Below, piece by piece: positions 35,157-45,900 of a DNA stretch of 59,432 bases. Position 1 is the first letter of the stretch, and the number at the start of each line of letters is the position of its first letter. Origin of the DNA: Stemphylium vesicarium (taxonomy: Eukaryota; Ascomycota; Dothideomycetes; Pleosporales; Pleosporaceae). The stretch is taken from contig QXCR01000169.1 in assembly GCA_004380135.1 (NCBI GenBank), positions 1 to 59,432 on the forward strand, given 5' to 3'. Both the position numbers and the translations under genes were made by a program. The notes under the pieces were generated by a model that ran no database searches, was not told the DNA's origin, and saw only the letters and a list, made by a program, of their open reading frames with translations.

Positions 35157-37283
35157 ATGGAGAGCGCCGATCTGGAACGAACTTATTCCCGAGAACAACA
35201 AGGCTTGGGCGCAGGACATGAGGCTATCACATCGCCGGTGGCATTAGTGCGAAGTTTTACATCGAAGAGCCAGCGAAGTCCGCGAATTCGCCAAAGCTCA
35301 AGAAATCGCAGTATGTTTTCTGTCTTGACCTTGAGTTGGAGGTTAATTTACTGACGGGTCAACTTAGCCGGAGCAGAGAGCTCACGTGCTGCACGTTTAC
35401 GAGAACTCCAAAAAGATGTCGACGAACTATCTGACCCCGAAAATGACGATCCGATTGAGAAAGTTGCATCGAGAACGCCGTCAACCTTCAGCTCGCCTGC
35501 AGGGACAAGTCCACTGTCAGATGCGTCGAGTGTACACGACGAACGTGCACGCGGGCGACGCGTGCTACGATTCGCAGATGGAGATCCTGAAAACCCGAAC
35601 AATTGGGGTCGTGTCAGTAAATGTTGCTGTGGCCTGGAGATATTGAGCTAACGGTTCTTGCAGTGGAGAAAGATATATTCCCTCTTCGTTGCCATCATGA
35701 GCGGTAAGTAACCCAATCCCTCCGTCGCATTCCAAAGACTAAGACACGTCCAGTCATGAACAGCACCATGACTTCGAGTCTAGCAGCAGGAGCTGTGGGT
35801 CCCATATCGCGTCATTTCAACGAATACAATGAGTACAAGCTCATCCTTCCCACATCCATGTACCTAGTCGGCTATGCATGCGGTCCAATGCTCTGGGGCC
35901 CACTTTCTGAAAGCTACGGTCGCAAAGGAACGATGGTGATATCCTTCGCGTTCTTTACAATATTCTCAATCGCTTCTGCTGTTGCGCCCAACTTTGCTGC
36001 ACTGGTGATCTTCAGGTTGCTGGTTGGCGTGGGAGGAAGCTGCGCGATCAGTGTCGTAGGCGGTATCTGCGCGGATATCTACCATAACCCCAAGTACCGC
36101 GGACGAAGTATGGCAATCTTCATGGTGAGTCTTTGATCCACGAGAAGCATCTGTTGGTTTCTGATCTTGTGGAACAGGCTGCAACAACCTTTGGTCCCAT
36201 CTTAGGACCTCCGGTATCCGGATTCATCGCCGTGGTTTCGTGGAGCTGGGCATTCTGGATAGGAGTCATCCTTGCTGGTGCTACCTGGCCACTCTTTTAT
36301 TTCTTCAAAGAGACATACGGCCCGGCGATCTTGAAGCGTCGCGCCCAGCGACTGCGAAAGGAGACGGGTGATGATACCATCATTGCGCCTCTTGAACTGG
36401 AGAAGACGGACCTAAACCACATTGTAACAGTCATCTTGACAAGGCCACTACGTATGATCATCTTCGAGCCGTTGGTCCTCTTCACTTGCTTATACCTAAG
36501 CTACGCATGTGAGTCGCCTTTCCACACACCTTTGGGAGTGCGCACATGGAGAGGAATGCTAACCACTGCGCTCCAGATGCCATATTCTACATTTTCCTAC
36601 AGTCTTATCCGATAATCTTCCAAGGCATATATGACTTCAACCCCGGAGAAACAGGTCTAACATTCCTGCCAATTGGTGTTGGAGCCGTCATCTCCGCAGG
36701 AATATACCTCTCCTGGGATTGGTACCTTGCTCGCGCTCAACGCCTGGGCCGGCCATGGTCGCAGAACGAAGAAATGCGACGTCTCCCACTCGCATGCATT
36801 GCGGGGCCCTTTTTCGTCATCAGCGCCTTCTGGCTGGGTTGGACGGCAGACAAGGGCACGCATTGGATTGTGCCCACGCTTGCTGGGATACTGTTTGGCA
36901 TGGGATATCTATGTCTCTTCATGGCTCTGCTCAATTACCTCGTCGATGCCTACGAAATCTTCGCCGCATCTGCCATGGCTGCTGCTTCCTTGTCCCGGTC
37001 GTCATTTGGTGCTGTGTTACCATTTGCTGCGAAGCCAATGTATAGGGGTATGGGTGTGGCGTGGGCAACAAGCTTGCTGGGCTTCTTCTCCCTTGCGCTA
37101 TGCGTTGTGCCGTTTGTCTTCGTCAAGTGGGGCGGAAGGATGAGGGATCGGAGTAAATTCTGTCAGTATTTGAGGCAGAAGAAGAGGGAAGAGGAAGAAG
37201 AGATGGAGAAGGAGAGGAGGGAGTTGAAGGAGAAAGAGATCAGGGTTGAGCCGAATCAGGTTAAAGGAAAGGAAGATGTTTGA
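35157..37283 (+). CDS. MFS transporter, drug:H+ antiporter type
   Basis: Six exons (35157-35310, 35368-35612, 35664-35703, 35754-36124, 36178-36508, 36577-37283) join to 615 residues. A cytosolic N-terminus of about 140 residues, S/R-rich with FADGDPENPNNWGRW just before the first helix, is typical of fungal DHA1 multidrug/polyamine exporters. Signature loops: GPLSESYGRKGTMV between helices 2 and 3, and GGSCAISVVGGICADIY with YRGRSMAIFM. Hydrophobic segments are consistent with 12 helices. The tail is strongly charged (E/K-rich). Function: proton-coupled export of small molecules at the plasma membrane, substrate unknown. Intron 2 uses a GTCAGT donor, the rest GTATGT, GTAAGT or GTGAGT. No biosynthetic genes are adjacent. 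Confidence 0.88.
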
Positions 37284-37678
37284 ACAGGCTAGGTTGTTCG
37301 GGAATTTGTTGGTTACTAGTTTGTGGCTAAGGAAGAGGTGATGTCTTCGGTATCCTTTGGCAAGTTGTGATTCGGCAGAGTCGAAGCGCTCATTGACTAG
37401 GTTCGAAAGAACACGTCGAAAATGCTCATAGCAGCCTTTGCAGTTGTAGATTAAAAGTGGTGAGCAGACTGCTGGGGCTCCTTTAGTCCTTGCTTACGTG
37501 ACGAACTCATGCACCCCACACCCCCGCTTCATCTCGCCTCCTTTCCTCCCACGTTCAACTTTCACGTGCAGCGACATAGCGAATTACGACTGAGTGCGAC
37601 ACACCACGCGATCACGGGCCTAAGGATGAGTAGCGAGCAGGTGTACGGCTGCCTGCCACAGATGACGCGGGACGGCAC
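37284..37678. other. Spacer between MFS and APH-like genes
   Basis: 395 bp. Holds the terminator of the MFS gene and the leader of the next gene, including the start (37626) of a short upstream frame described in the next entry. Nothing else is recognised. Confidence 0.4.
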
Positions 37679-38881
37679 ATGTCGCGCGGCGCACGATTCT
37701 TGTTATGGCTGGAGTCTGTCGTCAGCGTCCACGTTAACGCTCACCGAGGTCGAAGGTCAATGACGCCGCAAGACTTCTGGAATCGGTTTGGTTTGAGAGA
37801 AGAAGATAGAGCGATATGCGAAAGAGCTGTACGGAACAGATATGATGGGTATAAAGTTGAAGAGTTCGTGGAGCAGGGGTATTGCAGCTGGACGCTGTTG
37901 CTTGCATGTCGAAGCGACACCGAGAATAACACGAACGGGGAGAAAAACTCGTGCGCGGAGGGTCAAGACGATCGAGGGAGGGATGAGATCATTGTTCAAC
38001 TTCGACCCGCACTTCACGCTCTTGATCTCCGCGTCACGCGTTCTGCGAGCGAAACGTATCCGTCGCTAGCACCAACCACCGAACTGTTGGACTTACCTCT
38101 ACATGGAGGGCTACTGGCTTATGCCATGAGGAGACTCCCCGGTATATCTCTCAGTCGGCTTTTGCCACGCACACGCAGCCTCACCTCAGAAGCGCAAGCA
38201 AAACTAGAGAGACTTGTCGTGAGCTTTGCCGGTCTCGTGGCGCGAGGCTGGCTATCCGCAACCAAGGCGCAAACCTTATCAACAGGCAGAGGCGCACGAG
38301 CAGACTCGCCATTGGAAATTGCTTCAGACATGCTCTCACAGTGTCGCGGCAAAGTTGGCTCGACTATTGTTCATCGGCTTGAGAAGCTCGCAGCAGAGCT
38401 ACCTGATGCGTGGTTAAGAGGAATAGCAGAGACAACGCTGGCAGACGTGCAACACATCATCAAATATCCTGTTCTTCTGAATCATGGCGATCTCATACCA
38501 TCTAACATCCTCGTGGATGAAGATACTTGGGAGATTACTGGCTTGGTAGACTGGGTCGAAGCGGAGCTTCTTCCTTTCGGAACGTGTTTATACGGTCTCG
38601 AGCATCTGCTGGGATACTTTTTACCGGCTTCTTCGGATAGCGAACCTACATGGATCTACTTTGAAGATGCAGCGCGGCTTCGGAGTTTATTCTGGTTGCA
38701 CTTGCTCGAGACTGTCCCGGACTTGAGGACTCTAGCGCGGGAAATGAGGTTGATGAGAAACGTGGGCGTGCTGCTTTGGCATGGCATCGCATGGGACGAT
38801 GGTGCCATCAACAGAGTTGTCAACAAGCTGGATGATCAGGAAGAGCTTGCAAAGCTCCGCGCATTTCTTGGTGCAAACTAA
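37679..38881 (+). CDS. APH-superfamily (aminoglycoside phosphotransferase-like) kinase
   Basis: The open frame gives 400 residues from 37679, or 373 from the next in-frame ATG at 37760 (MTPQDFW). The kinase-like core has LNHGDLIPSNILVDEDTWEITGLVDWVEAELLPFG: the Brenner-type HGD catalytic motif, the asparagine of PSN, and the metal-binding aspartate of LVDW. Upstream lies EEFVEQGYCSWTLLLA and AYAMRRLPG, the N-lobe and hinge. Fungi have many such proteins; substrates (small molecules or metabolites) are mostly unknown, and antibiotic resistance should not be assumed. A frame starting at 37626 (MSSEQVYGCLP) ends with a TGA that overlaps the ATG at 37760. It may be an upstream ORF, or a first exon whose splice I could not resolve. 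The start is therefore uncertain. Confidence 0.75.
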   Translation: MSRGARFLLWLESVVSVHVNAHRGRRSMTPQDFWNRFGLREEDRAICERAVRNRYDGYKVEEFVEQGYCSWTLLLACRSDTENNTNGEKNSCAEGQDDRGRDEIIVQLRPALHALDLRVTRSASETYPSLAPTTELLDLPLHGGLLAYAMRRLPGISLSRLLPRTRSLTSEAQAKLERLVVSFAGLVARGWLSATKAQTLSTGRGARADSPLEIASDMLSQCRGKVGSTIVHRLEKLAAELPDAWLRGIAETTLADVQHIIKYPVLLNHGDLIPSNILVDEDTWEITGLVDWVEAELLPFGTCLYGLEHLLGYFLPASSDSEPTWIYFEDAARLRSLFWLHLLETVPDLRTLAREMRLMRNVGVLLWHGIAWDDGAINRVVNKLDDQEELAKLRAFLGAN

Positions 38882-39370
38882 GCGCAAGTCATCGCAGATA
38901 GCGATGGAAGTGAGGCTGGCAGCACGTCATGTTTGTTTCTCTCTACACTGCTTTTCGCTTCTCTCATGCTTCCGCTTCTTCTTCTTCGATAGGATATTTA
39001 CCATGCGGATTATTCAGCTCTTTCGAATTTCGCCGTTATGGTTCGTACTCTTTGTTCCTGGGACTGATGGCTGCGCGCGAGTTGCGCCTTCCCTTCGCAC
39101 AGTGGAAGCCCCTTCCCACACATAATGCGCCTTCTACATATCCTGTAGGCAGCATCAGAACTTTGTTTGCAAACCACATTGTTCGTTCCCGTCTGATCTG
39201 TCACGCTCGTCTTACTGGAGCACTTCACCGCTTCGCCACATCCGTACTAAGGTCACTGTTAGTCCAAAGATCGTATTCTTGAGCTGAACAAAGTGCGATC
39301 CTGTTCTCCGGTGAACCGGTGAAGAATAGCAAAAACGGTGAGCACATGTCCAGTTCGTATTGGTGGTGAG
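38882..39370. other. Spacer between APH-like and orphan genes
   Basis: 489 bp. The strand carries C/T-rich stretches near 38930-38990 that may belong to the promoter of the next gene. No gene seen. Confidence 0.4.
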
Positions 39371-40831
39371 ATGCTAAACATTCGAGAGACTAAGATGGTC
39401 TCCACTCGGCGAAGCACTGCGAACGCAGTCTATCCAATTATTAGTATCCAAACCCCCCAGGTTCCTCAACCGATCAGCGGTACCATCTGTGTCCTGAAGC
39501 CTCGGAGTAAGAAGGCAAATAAAGGAACAGAGATACCTGCAAATCCCGGTACTCCGTCCGGAGCGGCGCTAGCAGGAAGCATCAGTGAACATGATCTCAA
39601 TCTGACTTCCCCGATCACCGATGAGAATTTGAACGACGGCTTCAAAGAAACTCCGCGAACAAGAACTTCTTCGCCCAGTCTATCTAGCCGGATCTCCTCC
39701 TCCACCTCACGAAGACAAGTCCCGAAGCGTATCGTCAGCATGAGCGGCAGCTGTCATAATCCGATCGTCCTGAATGAGGACTCGTCCCCTCCTCGTCCAA
39801 GAATGCGACTACCGAAACGAAAGCATCGCAATCTAGGACCGCCGGAGCCACACAGATTTATGGACAACGGGTACAGGGATCTTTACAACTACGGGGTCTC
39901 GAGGCCGACCTTATCAGCTATGCCTGCGAACGGAGGCACTTTCACCGGCCATCGCAGCCACGATATATATCGGATGATGAACGCGAAGATGGCGATGGTT
40001 CCAGACCTTAGCACGAACGCGGCTGGAGGACGCAGTATGATCAATGGCCCTTTCGGAGTACCGCCTCCCCATTCAGTGGAGATCCTTGCACAGCAATACA
40101 CCAGACCAAGTTTCCCGTCTCCGCATGTCCAGTACTATCAGTATCAAGCCACGCCAGCACAATGCCGGATGACTCCTTCCCAGAGTGAGGTGGTGCTCCG
40201 TGCAAAGGCGAATCAATATATTCGAGACCTTCCAAGAATTTCGTCCCGGAAACGAAGGCTATGTTCTACAGACCCTGGGGAGATTAGCGGAGATGAAACA
40301 GAGCCGGCTATTGCGCATATCTACCTTTCTCGAACCTGTTCAACTCCAAGATCTAGCGTGATTCCGCCATCGACTCCCCAGACTGTCGCTCGCACTAGCA
40401 GCCATTGTGTGGCTTACCAGAGCCCTCAACCTAATCTTGAGGTCCGTCACCTAATTGATCATACATCCCTCATCACATCTCTGTTACAGATCTATCATCA
40501 TTCCACGGATCAGAAGGGTCTGCGTGAAGAGATCTCCATGATGGTGTCGGCGCAAACTCAACATATGGCCGAGTGGATGAGTTCTGAGTCGCAGGACTTG
40601 CGTAAGCGGAGGAGAGTCCACAGGCAAGACGCTATCAACGCGGATACAGAGCTGGGACCGAACACAGCATTATGGAACAGGGCCTTGAACGATAAGGATA
40701 GAGAGCTGAGACAAGTCTTCTCCGCAAGTGCGGATATGTGGCAGGATGGGACGGGACATGGTGTTGCAGATGTATACGCCGCTATCCCGACCTCATCACC
40801 GGCTGGCAAGTTTGATGCTCGGGAAGATTGA
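39371..40831 (+). CDS. Orphan protein, disordered and basic, unknown function
   Basis: Single exon, 486 residues from 39371; the second ATG at 39395 (MVSTRRS, 478 residues) has better start context (A at -3, G at +4). I recognise no domain. Most of the protein is low-complexity, rich in S, P, T and R. Basic clusters RLPKRKHR and RKRRRVHRQ look like nuclear signals, and HNPIVLNEDSS resembles a SUMO-interacting motif. A region near residues 365-420 (HLIDHTSLITSLLQIYHH... REEISMMVSAQTQHMAEWM) is predicted helical and is the best candidate for a folded part. Codon use and frame length support a real gene. It is convergent with the CDC7-type kinase gene. Confidence 0.65.
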   Translation: MLNIRETKMVSTRRSTANAVYPIISIQTPQVPQPISGTICVLKPRSKKANKGTEIPANPGTPSGAALAGSISEHDLNLTSPITDENLNDGFKETPRTRTSSPSLSSRISSSTSRRQVPKRIVSMSGSCHNPIVLNEDSSPPRPRMRLPKRKHRNLGPPEPHRFMDNGYRDLYNYGVSRPTLSAMPANGGTFTGHRSHDIYRMMNAKMAMVPDLSTNAAGGRSMINGPFGVPPPHSVEILAQQYTRPSFPSPHVQYYQYQATPAQCRMTPSQSEVVLRAKANQYIRDLPRISSRKRRLCSTDPGEISGDETEPAIAHIYLSRTCSTPRSSVIPPSTPQTVARTSSHCVAYQSPQPNLEVRHLIDHTSLITSLLQIYHHSTDQKGLREEISMMVSAQTQHMAEWMSSESQDLRKRRRVHRQDAINADTELGPNTALWNRALNDKDRELRQVFSASADMWQDGTGHGVADVYAAIPTSSPAGKFDARED

Positions 40832-41284
40832 GTCGGCAGTCATCCAGTTCTCGATCGTGCCTTTCGAATAGACTGTACTCCTGCAGTATGTCAGTCTTAT
40901 TGATGGTATTTGCATACCGACCTCCAAAATAAAGCAAAAAGAAAACGTTGTCAGTGCTGATGAGACAAAATGAAGCCAGTTGTCTCTAATAAATTTGTAC
41001 AAATGCTCGAATCCTGTAGTAGTTTGAGAGAGAAGATCGTGCCCTAGAGGACGGCAAGACGTTTGAACATGGGAACTTGGATATGCGGTATCTCATTCAA
41101 TTACTTGGAACAATATTTTTGTAGCTGCGACTATGCAGCATAGGAGGGTATCGCAATGACTCGTCGGACAGCCAGTCCCATAAATGGCCAAACAAAAAAC
41201 TCCTGTTACAATGCTTACACCCAGTTATACGCCTTCCATGCTGTTACTCGTACTATCGTGAACGCATCGACGTCGTGACTAGTC
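40832..41284. other. Convergent intergenic spacer
   Basis: 453 bp between the 3' ends of the orphan gene (+) and CDC7 (-). AT-rich 3'-flank sequence only; no gene seen. Confidence 0.4.
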
Positions 41285-42721
41285 TTATTCTTCGACAAGA
41301 TCAACTAAGTCATTCTGCTCCGCCTCACTCTCTTCATAGCCCTTGGCAAGGAAGGGATGTTCTAAAGCCTCGGCGGCTGTGATTCGCTTTGCTGGATTGC
41401 ATTCCAGGAGTCGGTACAGGAAAATGACAGCCTCCTTTTCCTCCTCATCGAGTTCCTTCTTTGGCTGTGTCTTGTCGCCTGTCCTGCCTGTGCACCAGAG
41501 TATGATCTTCTCCAAGCTGTGTCCGCCTTCGCTGTAGCTGGGAACGTTGGTCTCGAAAACCTGGCCATGTAGGAGAGCCGTCTCTCGCATCTTCTTTCGC
41601 CCGAAGATGGTCGTGATCTCGAGTAGCGCATCGATATCGTCAGCACTGTGGAAGAAGGGGAAGCGGCGCGAGAGCATGGTCAGCAGAATGACGCCGACGC
41701 TCCATACGTCGATGGAGCAAGTCTGTTGGGTACACTTTAGCAAGACCTCAGGGGCACGGAAGCCACGCGTGCCTGCTCGGTTGGCGCGTCTACTGTTGCG
41801 TGTGTCGTTTTTGGGGTAGGCGGAAGTGTTTTGACCTGCTGACATGGTCTGCGCATAGACGCTATGTCCTATTCTATAGCGGCGATCTTCTTCGCTCATG
41901 TGGCAGGCACAATTGTGCCAGTCGGTGCCCTCACGCTCAGCAAGACCAAAGTCGACCAAGACGCCGCGGGACTGCGAGGTATTGTATAGAAAGTTAGTAG
42001 GCTTGACATCACGATGAATGATGCCTTTCTGGTGTACTGCTGCAAGAGCAGTAAACAAACTGCGGAAGTAGAGGCGCATGTCTGAAATCTTCATGTCGCG
42101 GTAATAGTCTCGGAAGTCGCGATGCTGGAAGTAGGGTAGTACGGCGACAACTTGATCTAAATGGCGAAATGCGGTGATGAGCGGACATACGGAGTCCGAG
42201 TCTCGCAGATCGTACAGAAGTTCAAGTTCGTTGAAGATGCGTATCGGACTGCTCGTAACGTAGATCTTCTTGATGGCCACATAGTGGGGCTTTCGGGAGG
42301 ATTGCTTCCTTCGGGAAGGAGACATGCACTTGCTGTTCTCGCGCTCGTCGATATCCCAGTTGTTGTTGTATTTGCTGTACTCCAGATCTTCAGCCTTGTA
42401 CACAGTGGAGAATGTTCCTGCCGGGATATGTGAGCCACCCCGCTACCCTGCATACTGCAATCCAATAAAGTGAGACATACCCTCTCCGATGCGGTTGATG
42501 AGTCGAAAGCGCTTGCTGATGCCGACAAACGTTTCCTCGAAGCGCGCCATGTCTTCTTGAACAGAATCTTCGACTTCCTCGTCGCTGCTGTCGATTGTGT
42601 GCCCGCTCTCGTCGAGCGGATCTATACTTTCGTCCATGGTCTCCTCTGCCTCTTCGGCGATGGCATCCTCGTGGACGTCAATGGCTTCTTCATTCCGCAG
42701 TGATGTGCGTGCCTTTGCCAT
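41285..42721 (-). CDS. CDC7: CDC7/Hsk1-type replication-initiation kinase
   Basis: Exons 42721-42481 and 42417-41285 join to 457 residues. An acidic N-terminus of about 60 residues precedes the kinase domain: GEGTFSTVYKAED (glycine loop split by the intron), HYVAIKKIYVTSSPIRIFNELELL, QVVAVLPYFQHRDFRDYY, IIHRDVKPTNFLY, GVLVDFGLAE and GTRGFRAPEVLLKC. The VVAVLPYF..HxDFRDYY and GFRAPEVLLK motifs, and the insert of about 50 residues between DFG and APE, are diagnostic of CDC7. Known role: with its Dbf4/Dfp1 partner it phosphorylates MCM helicase subunits to fire origins. It shares a 277-bp promoter with condensin CND1. Confidence 0.92.
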
Positions 42722-42998
42722 GGTGTAGGTGGTTTTTGGATGCTGTGTAGGATGAGACGCGAATCTCTTCACAGCATTGTGGGAGACGCGTTCCGCGGTT
42801 GGACCCTTGATCACTAGGCCGCAAGGGGAAGAATGATGACAGAACGCACGGGCCGATAAACACATGCTACGCGCTTTCCCGGCAGGTGTGACGGTAGCCC
42901 GCATCGTCCCTTTCACTTTGAGCAAACAACCCCACCCCGACGTTCTTTTCGTCGCTTCTTTTTCCACCGTTTGATTTCCGCAAGTGATTCTTGACATT
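42722..42998. promoter_or_regulatory. Bidirectional promoter of CDC7 and CND1 with MCB-like sites
   Basis: Start codons are 277 bp apart on opposite strands. Three ACGCG-core sites lie within it: ACGCGA at 42757-42762 (TTCGCGTC on the other strand), the perfect MluI box ACGCGT at 42786-42791, and ACGCGC at 42869-42874. ACGCGT is the binding site of the yeast MBF G1/S factor. Joint cell-cycle control of both genes is inference. Confidence 0.55.
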
Positions 42999-45900
42999 AT
43001 GGATGCCCGTGTGGATTTCGACATCAACGAGGCGGTCAAGCTGTTCGATAGCGACCCATCGACGATTCCCACTCCCGAGGCCCCGCAGGCGCTGCAAGAC
43101 TGCGAAGACGAGCCTGAATCGCTGTCGTCGCCCGGCTTAATCAACAGCGAGCTGAATCCTGTGGTTGATGCCGTGGCAGAGAGCCCAGATGCGATTACTC
43201 GCAGCTCTGTATTTGATACGCTGCAATTTCTCTTGAAGTGCGTTCCTGCATATCCAAAGCATGCAAAAGCATATGAGACGGAACCTAATTGCAAACTGTT
43301 GCGACTATCTAGGCACTCATCACAGATACCGCCCGCTATACTCAGCAAAATCCTTGATCTCATAGCCTCCGCTCTATCTACGCAGGCCGACATAATACAT
43401 GCAGACCTCGAGTCCGAAGACCAAGATGCGATACCCCACCACAAGAACCTCCTTGAGATGTATGGCTTCCTCCTCCGGTGGACCATCTCTGCGGTCGAAA
43501 CAAGAGCCCTTGAGAAATCAGCCTCCGCTCCAGCAGCGAGGGGACGGGGCAAGGCCACAAAGACGAAATCTGGTGGAGGCAAAGAAGGCACCTGGGATGC
43601 TACAGCGCAACTGGAAACAGCCCTTGACCGTATGAGTAAGGTGCTGAGACTCAAGCTGGGCCGCATATTTGTTACCACGTCGGAGCGGGACACCTTCATT
43701 GGCCTCTTCACCAAGCCGGTATACCACATTCTCGAGAACGAGGCCAGAGTCAAAAACAATGCGATACGCAACCATTGCTTCAGAGTTCTGTGCTTTGCGG
43801 TCAAGTCGCATGGACATGCATACAGTAGGTATGCAAAGACCCATCGTTGTACATTTGTTGACCATCGTGACAGCTGCGCAGACCTCCATCAACCAAAGCC
43901 TAACGTACTTCGAGCACCTATCAGAGCCCATGGCTGAGTTCCTCTTTACGCTTGCTGATGCTTTTGATTACCCACAACTTACCGAGGATGTCTTGAAAGA
44001 TATCAGCAGCAAGGAGTTCAGCTCTACTGACTTGAAGGGCCCGAAGTCCATCTCGACCTTCCTTACCAAAATCTCCGAGCTCACACCACATCTTGTCATC
44101 CGACAAATGACACTACTCGCCAACCTACTAGACAGCGAGTCGTATACGCTCCGTTGCGCCCTCATTGAGGTCTGCGGAAACCTGATTGCTATGCTTAGCA
44201 AGCTGAGCCAGGACGACCGCAGCGAGAACCACAAAGCTCAGATCCGTATCTTTTTCGATGTGCTCGAGGATCGCTTCCTTGACATTAATCCCTACTGCCG
44301 TGCTCGAGTGATGCAGGTCTACGTCAAACTCTGCGATTTGGAGCAAAAGTACCCCAAGCGTAGGCAAAAGGTCGCCGAACTTGCTGCACGCAGTCTGGAA
44401 GACAAGAGTAGTAACGTTCGCCGTAATGCAGTCAAGCTGCTCGCAAAGCTCATTTCAACGCACCCCTTCACAGCGTTCGATGGAGGATTGTTATCAACGA
44501 AGGACTGGACGAAACGGTTGGATGAATGCGAAGCCCAAATAAATGCCCTGCAACCCCCGGAAGAGTTGAGAGAGCGTCCGCCAGGCGACCAGACCGTTGA
44601 CGAATCCTTGCTACAGGACGCAACCCAAGCTGACAACATGGATGTTGAAGGACCGAAACATCCGAACGAGATGAGCGAAGAGGAAAGGGCCGCCGCCGTC
44701 GAAAAGGCTCAAAAAGATGCTGCGACTGCGCAGGAGCTCGAAAAATTCCAGGCAGTGCGCAAGTTCCTGCTGGAGGCGCTCAAGTTCATTGAAGTCATCA
44801 ACGATGCCGCTGAGATCGTGACCCAGTTGCTGTCTTCCAAGAACAAGAGTGAGGTCATCGAAGCCATGGATTTCTTCACAACGATTGATGCGTACAAGAT
44901 TGCGAATGCGAAGCTCGGTATCCGGAGAATGTTACGTCTCATATGGACCAAAGGCAACAGCGATGAAGGCAAGGGTGTTCAGACTCACTTGCTTGAGTGC
45001 TACAAGGGCCTATTTTTCGACGCGCCACCCGGATTTGACGACAATGCGGTTGCAAACTACATCTCAAAGAACATGATCAGTTTGACTTTCGGCACAACAC
45101 CCGCGGAACTGACGTCTCTTGAGCAACTTCTCAGTACCATGATGAAGCAGGGCCTGGTGAATGGGCTGGTCATTCAGAAGCTCTGGCAAATCTATAGCTA
45201 CCAAAAGAAGGACATTTCCAAGAACCAGCGACGAGGAGCTATCATCGTTTTAAGCATGTTGGCGCTGTCGACGCCAGACATTGTTGTGCAAGAGATGGAG
45301 GCTTGTCTACGAATTGGTTTGGGAGAGCTTGGCAGACGTGATCTGGGACTGGCTCGATACACTTGCATTGCTCTTCGCCGCATGAGCCCTCCGCCAGGAA
45401 AGCAAGCTTCGAGTGACGCTCCGGTTCAAACTGTGAAACTCCCGAACGACCACGCCGTTCTAGTAAGGTTGGCCGCTATCATTGAAATGACGTCAGACAG
45501 CAAAGAGTGGTACGGTGTCGCGGAACAGGCTATCGGGGCCATCTATGTCTTGTCAAAGCACCCAGATGTACTATGCTCCGAGATCATCCGCAAAGTCACC
45601 AAGCGTGTCTTTGCCGGACAAGCTAAATCTCAGTCGCGCCCTACATCAAGTTCGAGCGCTGTTGAACCGAAAGAGGAAGATGAGGAGATGCCGGACGCGC
45701 CTGCGGTTGAAGAGCCACAACCAAAGAAGCAGAACTCAGCGCTTGCTCTATCACAGTTGCTTTTTGTCGTGGGCCATATCGCGATTAAGCAAATTGTTCA
45801 TCTTGAGCTTTGTGAGTTGGAGTTCAAACGTCGCAAGGCCGAAAAGGACAGGAAGACAGCACCCACTCCTCGGAAGTCCATGGCGTCGGCCGATCCTACA

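Noticed and set aside
42722..43804. Minus-strand frame extending the CDC7 exon far upstream
   Set aside because: It runs antisense through the CND1 coding region; the natural ATG at 42721 precedes the acidic CDC7 N-terminus.
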